Source: Pseudidiomarina aestuarii (GTDB taxonomy: Bacteria; Pseudomonadota; Gammaproteobacteria; Enterobacterales; Alteromonadaceae). Taken from it: a DNA stretch of 64,000 nucleotides. A program made the translations under genes and the position numbers. The notes beneath the pieces were generated by a model that was not told the origin of the DNA, did no database searches, and saw only the letters and a program-made list of their open reading frames with translations. The stretch lies in assembly GCF_003987355.1 (NCBI RefSeq), contig NZ_PIPR01000001.1, positions 1,736,001-1,800,000 on the forward strand. The letters run 5' to 3'. Shown piece by piece: positions 58,490-64,000 of this stretch (position 1 is its first letter; the number at the start of each line of letters is the position of its first letter).

Positions 58490-59395
58490 ATGGCCAGCTA
58501 CGATGTAAAAACCTTTCAAGGGCTCATCCTAGCGCTCCAAGATTATTGGGCGCAACAAGGATGTGCAGTAGTACAACCCCTGGATATGGAAGTGGGTGCC
58601 GGTACCTTTCATCCCATGACCTTTTTGCGTGCCGTTGGCCCAGAGCCAGCGAGTTTTGCGTATGTGCAGCCATGCCGCCGTCCGACCGATGGCCGCTACG
58701 GTGAAAACCCGAATCGACTCCAGCACTACTATCAGTTTCAAGTGATTTTGAAGCCGTCGCCGAGCAACATTCAAGATTTATATTTAGGCTCATTAAAGCT
58801 GCTGGGCTTCGACCCATTGGTACATGATATCCGGTTTGTTGAAGATAACTGGGAATCGCCCACGCTAGGCGCTTGGGGTCTTGGTTGGGAAGTTTGGCTC
58901 AATGGTATGGAAGTGACTCAATTTACCTACTTCCAACAGGTCGGTGGTCTCGAATGTAAGCCAGTTGCCGGTGAAATCACCTATGGTTTAGAGCGTCTAG
59001 CCATGTACATTCAAGGAGTCGATAGTATATATGACCTGGTTTGGACCGACGGCCCACGTGGCAAAATAACCTACGGCGACGTGTTCCATCAAAATGAAGT
59101 CGAACAGTCGACCTACAACTTTGAGTTCGCAGATACGAAAGTATTGTTTGACCGTTTTGATGCAGCCGAGTCGGAATGCCAGTTGCTACTGGAAAACAAT
59201 CTCCCATTACCCGCCTACGAGCAAGTGATGCGTGCATCGCATGCGTTTAACTTACTAGACGCGCGTCATGCGATTTCGGTAACTGAACGACAGCGCTACA
59301 TTTTGCGTGTGCGCACTATGGCAAAAGGCTGTGCCGAAGCTTATTACGCAGCGCGCGAAGCGCTTGGATTTCCTCTTGTTGAGCAAGGAGCTTAA
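58490..59395 (+). CDS. glyQ: glycyl-tRNA synthetase, alpha subunit
   Basis: A 301-residue class II synthetase subunit started at the ATG 58490 ([14 protein letters not shown]). It has [19 protein letters not shown] sequence ([16 protein letters not shown]), the motif 2 region [16 protein letters not shown] and GLERLAMY. It charges tRNA-Gly with the beta subunit, 3 bp downstream. Confidence 0.97.
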   Translation: MASYDVKTFQGLILALQDYWAQQGCAVVQPLDMEVGAGTFHPMTFLRAVGPEPASFAYVQPCRRPTDGRYGENPNRLQHYYQFQVILKPSPSNIQDLYLGSLKLLGFDPLVHDIRFVEDNWESPTLGAWGLGWEVWLNGMEVTQFTYFQQVGGLECKPVAGEITYGLERLAMYIQGVDSIYDLVWTDGPRGKITYGDVFHQNEVEQSTYNFEFADTKVLFDRFDAAESECQLLLENNLPLPAYEQVMRASHAFNLLDARHAISVTERQRYILRVRTMAKGCAEAYYAAREALGFPLVEQGA

Positions 59396-59398
59396 CCC

Positions 59399-61468
59399 GT
59401 GCAACATGACACTCTTCTTGTAGAAATTGGAACTGAAGAACTGCCACCGAAAGCACTGAAAGGGCTAAGCGAAGCGTTTACTTCTGGACTCACCGAATTA
59501 CTAAAGTCCAATGACTTTGCGTTTGGTGATGTGCGCCCTTTTGCGTCAGCTCGTCGCTTGGCAGTGCAGATCAAGAATGTCGCCGCGCAACAACCTGATA
59601 AAGTTGTTGAGAAGCGTGGACCGGCAGTCGAAATGGCGTTTGACGCCGATGGTCAACCGACCAAAGCAGCCCAAGGTTGGGCACGTGGGAATGGTATCGA
59701 TGTGAAGGACGCAGAGCGTCTAGTTACTGATAAAGGTGAGTGGCTGCTCTACAAAGCGGAACAAAAAGGCCAAAGCCTAGCGGCGGTATTGCCCGGTTTG
59801 GTAGCACAAGCTTTAAAGCAGCTCCCGATTCCAAAGCCGATGCGCTGGGGAAGTAGTGATGCGCAATTCATTCGCCCAGTACATACACTTACCATGCTTT
59901 ATGGCGACGCACTTATTGCCGGTGAAGTTCTGGAAATACAGTCTGGCACGCAATTACAGGGGCACCGATTCCATTGCCCAGAAGGCACGTCGATTAGTCA
60001 GGCCGATGACTATGAAGCAGTGTTGGAGAAAGCGTGGGTCATCGCCGACTTTGCGAAGCGTCGTGCTATCGTCAGTTCAAAAATTGAAGCCTTAGCGTCG
60101 GAGCTTGGTGGCCATGTTATTGCTGATGATGATTTGGTGGATGAAGTCACAGCTCTGGTTGAATGGCCTGTTGCGCTGTCAGCATCTTTTAATGAATCAT
60201 TTTTGGCAGTGCCAAAAGAGCCGTTGATTGTCACCATGAAAGACGACCAACGTTACTTTCCACTGCATGATGCAGAAGGTAACTTGCTGTCGAAGTTTAT
60301 TTTCATCACGAATATTGAAAGCAAAGATCCACAACAGATTATCTCTGGCAATGAGAAAGTCGTGCGCCCTCGCCTGGCCGATGCGCAGTTCTTCTTCGAA
60401 ACCGATAAGAAGGTTACGTTAGAGAGTCGACTGTCAGCACTTGATAATGTTCTATTCCAAAAGGACCTTGGGTCCATAAAAGCTAAAAGTGATCGGATTG
60501 CCCATGTGGCGGCTGCGATTGCTGCTCGCTTAAACGGTAAGAGTGACGTTGCCGAGCGTGCCGGCTTGCTGTGTAAAGCAGACCTTGGCTCACAAATGGT
60601 TCTGGAATTCCCAGAAACACAGGGCGTGATGGGTATGCACTACGCTCGCAACGATGGCGAAGCTGCGGGTGTTGCTGAAGCGATTTATGAGCATTATTTG
60701 CCGCGTTTTTCCGGTGATGCATTACCAGAGTCCATTGAAGGTGCAGCAGTCGCACTTGCTGATAAGCTCGACACCTTGGTTGGTATATTCGGTATTGGCA
60801 TGATTCCTAAAGGTGACCGTGACCCGTTCGCTTTGCGTCGTGCAGCTATTGGCTTGTTGCGAATCATTGTCGAGAAAAAGCTATCGTTGGATTTAGCTGA
60901 GTTAGTTAGCATTGCTAAAGATAGTTTTGGCAATTTACTGACTTCAGCCTCGGTCGAAAGTGATGTAGTTGATTTCCTGCTCGGTCGCTTCCGGTCGTGG
61001 TATCAGGAGCAAGGTATTAGCGTCGATGTGATTCAAGCGGTCCTCGCACGCCGACCAACGCGTCCGCTTGATTTTGATCGTCGCGTAAATGCCGTGACAG
61101 AGTTCCGCAAGCTTCCCGCGGCAGATGCTCTGGCAGCAGCAAACAAACGCGTTGGAAACATACTCGCCAAGGTCGACGGTTCCATCCCGTCCACGGTTGA
61201 TAAGGCGTTATTGACAGAATCTGCAGAGCTCGAGCTTTTCGATGCGCTAACAAGCGCGTCAGCACAAGCACAAGCTTCGCTAGCGGACAATGACTACACT
61301 GCTGCATTAACTGCTTTGGCAGCCTTACAGCAACCGGTAGATACCTTTTTTGACAATGTAATGGTAAATGCCGACGATGCGGCTGTACGCAGCAATCGTC
61401 AAGCACTGTTAGCGCAATTACGCGAGCAATTCCTACAAATCGCGGATATATCACTACTCAACGGCTAA
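59399..61468 (+). CDS. glyS: glycyl-tRNA synthetase, beta subunit
   Basis: A 689-residue protein, the exact E. coli length. The start is GTG 59399, 9 bp after AAGGAG, and reads [20 protein letters not shown], the conserved N-terminus. Later segments include [11 protein letters not shown] and [16 protein letters not shown], and the C-terminal anticodon-binding domain is present. It binds tRNA and supports GlyQ. Confidence 0.97.
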   Translation: MQHDTLLVEIGTEELPPKALKGLSEAFTSGLTELLKSNDFAFGDVRPFASARRLAVQIKNVAAQQPDKVVEKRGPAVEMAFDADGQPTKAAQGWARGNGIDVKDAERLVTDKGEWLLYKAEQKGQSLAAVLPGLVAQALKQLPIPKPMRWGSSDAQFIRPVHTLTMLYGDALIAGEVLEIQSGTQLQGHRFHCPEGTSISQADDYEAVLEKAWVIADFAKRRAIVSSKIEALASELGGHVIADDDLVDEVTALVEWPVALSASFNESFLAVPKEPLIVTMKDDQRYFPLHDAEGNLLSKFIFITNIESKDPQQIISGNEKVVRPRLADAQFFFETDKKVTLESRLSALDNVLFQKDLGSIKAKSDRIAHVAAAIAARLNGKSDVAERAGLLCKADLGSQMVLEFPETQGVMGMHYARNDGEAAGVAEAIYEHYLPRFSGDALPESIEGAAVALADKLDTLVGIFGIGMIPKGDRDPFALRRAAIGLLRIIVEKKLSLDLAELVSIAKDSFGNLLTSASVESDVVDFLLGRFRSWYQEQGISVDVIQAVLARRPTRPLDFDRRVNAVTEFRKLPAADALAAANKRVGNILAKVDGSIPSTVDKALLTESAELELFDALTSASAQAQASLADNDYTAALTALAALQQPVDTFFDNVMVNADDAAVRSNRQALLAQLREQFLQIADISLLNG

Positions 61469-61474
61469 CTGCAG

Positions 61475-61586
61475 AAAGCGCCTTTAGCTACTGGTTACTC
61501 GCTACTAGCAAAAAGAAAGCCCTCGAAGAGCGAGGGCTTTTTTGTATTTACGCCGTTCTAATAGCTACTTGCCAGTAACCATTAAC
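61475..61586. repeat. heptamer-array inverted repeat, copy 6, enclosing a terminator
   Basis: It begins AAAGCG (61475). The left arm 61479-61508 is CGCCTTT, AGCTACT, then GGTTACT, CGCTACT and AG. The right arm (about 61557-61586) is AATAGCT, ACTTGCC, then AGTAACC, ATTAACG. The shared glyS/gyrB terminator sits between the arms. Confidence 0.72.
61511..61543. terminator. bidirectional terminator between glyS and gyrB
   Basis: AAAGCCCTCG/CGAGGGCTTT form a 10-bp stem with an AAGAG loop. TTTTTT follows on + and TTTCTTTTT on the minus strand, so it serves both convergent operons. Confidence 0.93.
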
Positions 61587-61596
61587 GATTTTCGAG

Positions 61597-64000
<2,404 letters not shown>

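Overview
The window is a gene-dense, core-genome stretch from a marine gammaproteobacterium of the order Alteromonadales, most likely an Idiomarina-like organism. This is inferred from protein character and gene order, not from a search. The order gyrB, glyS, glyQ, tag, tusA, fadBA, slt, trkH/trkA, rsmB, fmt, def, lysM-protein, dprA, smg, topA-zinc-finger, tsaC, hemF, aroE, polA, engB, yihI is the familiar origin-proximal arrangement of this order. gyrB runs off the right edge, so dnaA/dnaN/recF are expected just outside. I see no insertion sequence, prophage, CRISPR array, tRNA or rRNA, and no foreign-looking island.

Layout. 1-8.6 kb: the end of a metalloprotease-like gene, a glutathione transferase, a two-component-propeller diguanylate cyclase, an EAL phosphodiesterase, and a ppk-ppx polyphosphate operon behind a good Pho box. 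8.6-16.7 kb: a YeiH exporter with a persulfide-dioxygenase-like enzyme, a YebC-family protein, a HAMP diguanylate cyclase behind a lipoprotein oligopeptidase B, a phosphopantetheinyl transferase and an unknown anchored protein. 16.9-27 kb: a TPR diguanylate cyclase, a TPR/TonB-C protein with a probably broken start, a second S9 lipoprotein peptidase, a second glutathione transferase, DUF502 protein, esterase, purEK and a degenerate GGDEF membrane protein. 27-38 kb: isochorismatase-like hydrolase, cold-shock gene, cysE, amidohydrolase, yihI, cytochrome c4, engB, an EamA transporter, polA and a 93-residue unknown. 38-52 kb: aroE to slt. 52-64 kb: fadBA, a membrane-anchored HTH protein, tusA, an acetyltransferase, tag, glyQS and gyrB.

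How the genes work together. Five c-di-GMP genes (three probably active cyclases, one phosphodiesterase and one catalytically dead GGDEF protein that keeps its I-site) lie in the first 27 kb. Phosphate starvation probably drives ppk-ppx. fadBA encodes the beta-oxidation complex and has a PsrA-like palindrome upstream. def-fmt-rsmB-trkA form a tight operon that meets trkH tail to tail.

The least explained material is non-coding. (1) A family of intergenic elements is built from four-unit heptamer arrays set as inverted pairs, in six copies; two copies enclose a terminator. (2) The 576-bp gap between cytochrome c4 and yihI, where Escherichia coli carries csrC (engB-csrC-yihI), holds a promoter-like box, several long inverted pairs, five GGA motifs and a strong terminator. 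(3) Structured, terminator-ended small-RNA-like segments lie both upstream and downstream of polA; the downstream one is at the spf (Spot 42) position. (4) The polA leader carries two phased DnaA boxes. (5) The membrane HTH gene is preceded by three copies of TATTCCT at exact 10-bp spacing.
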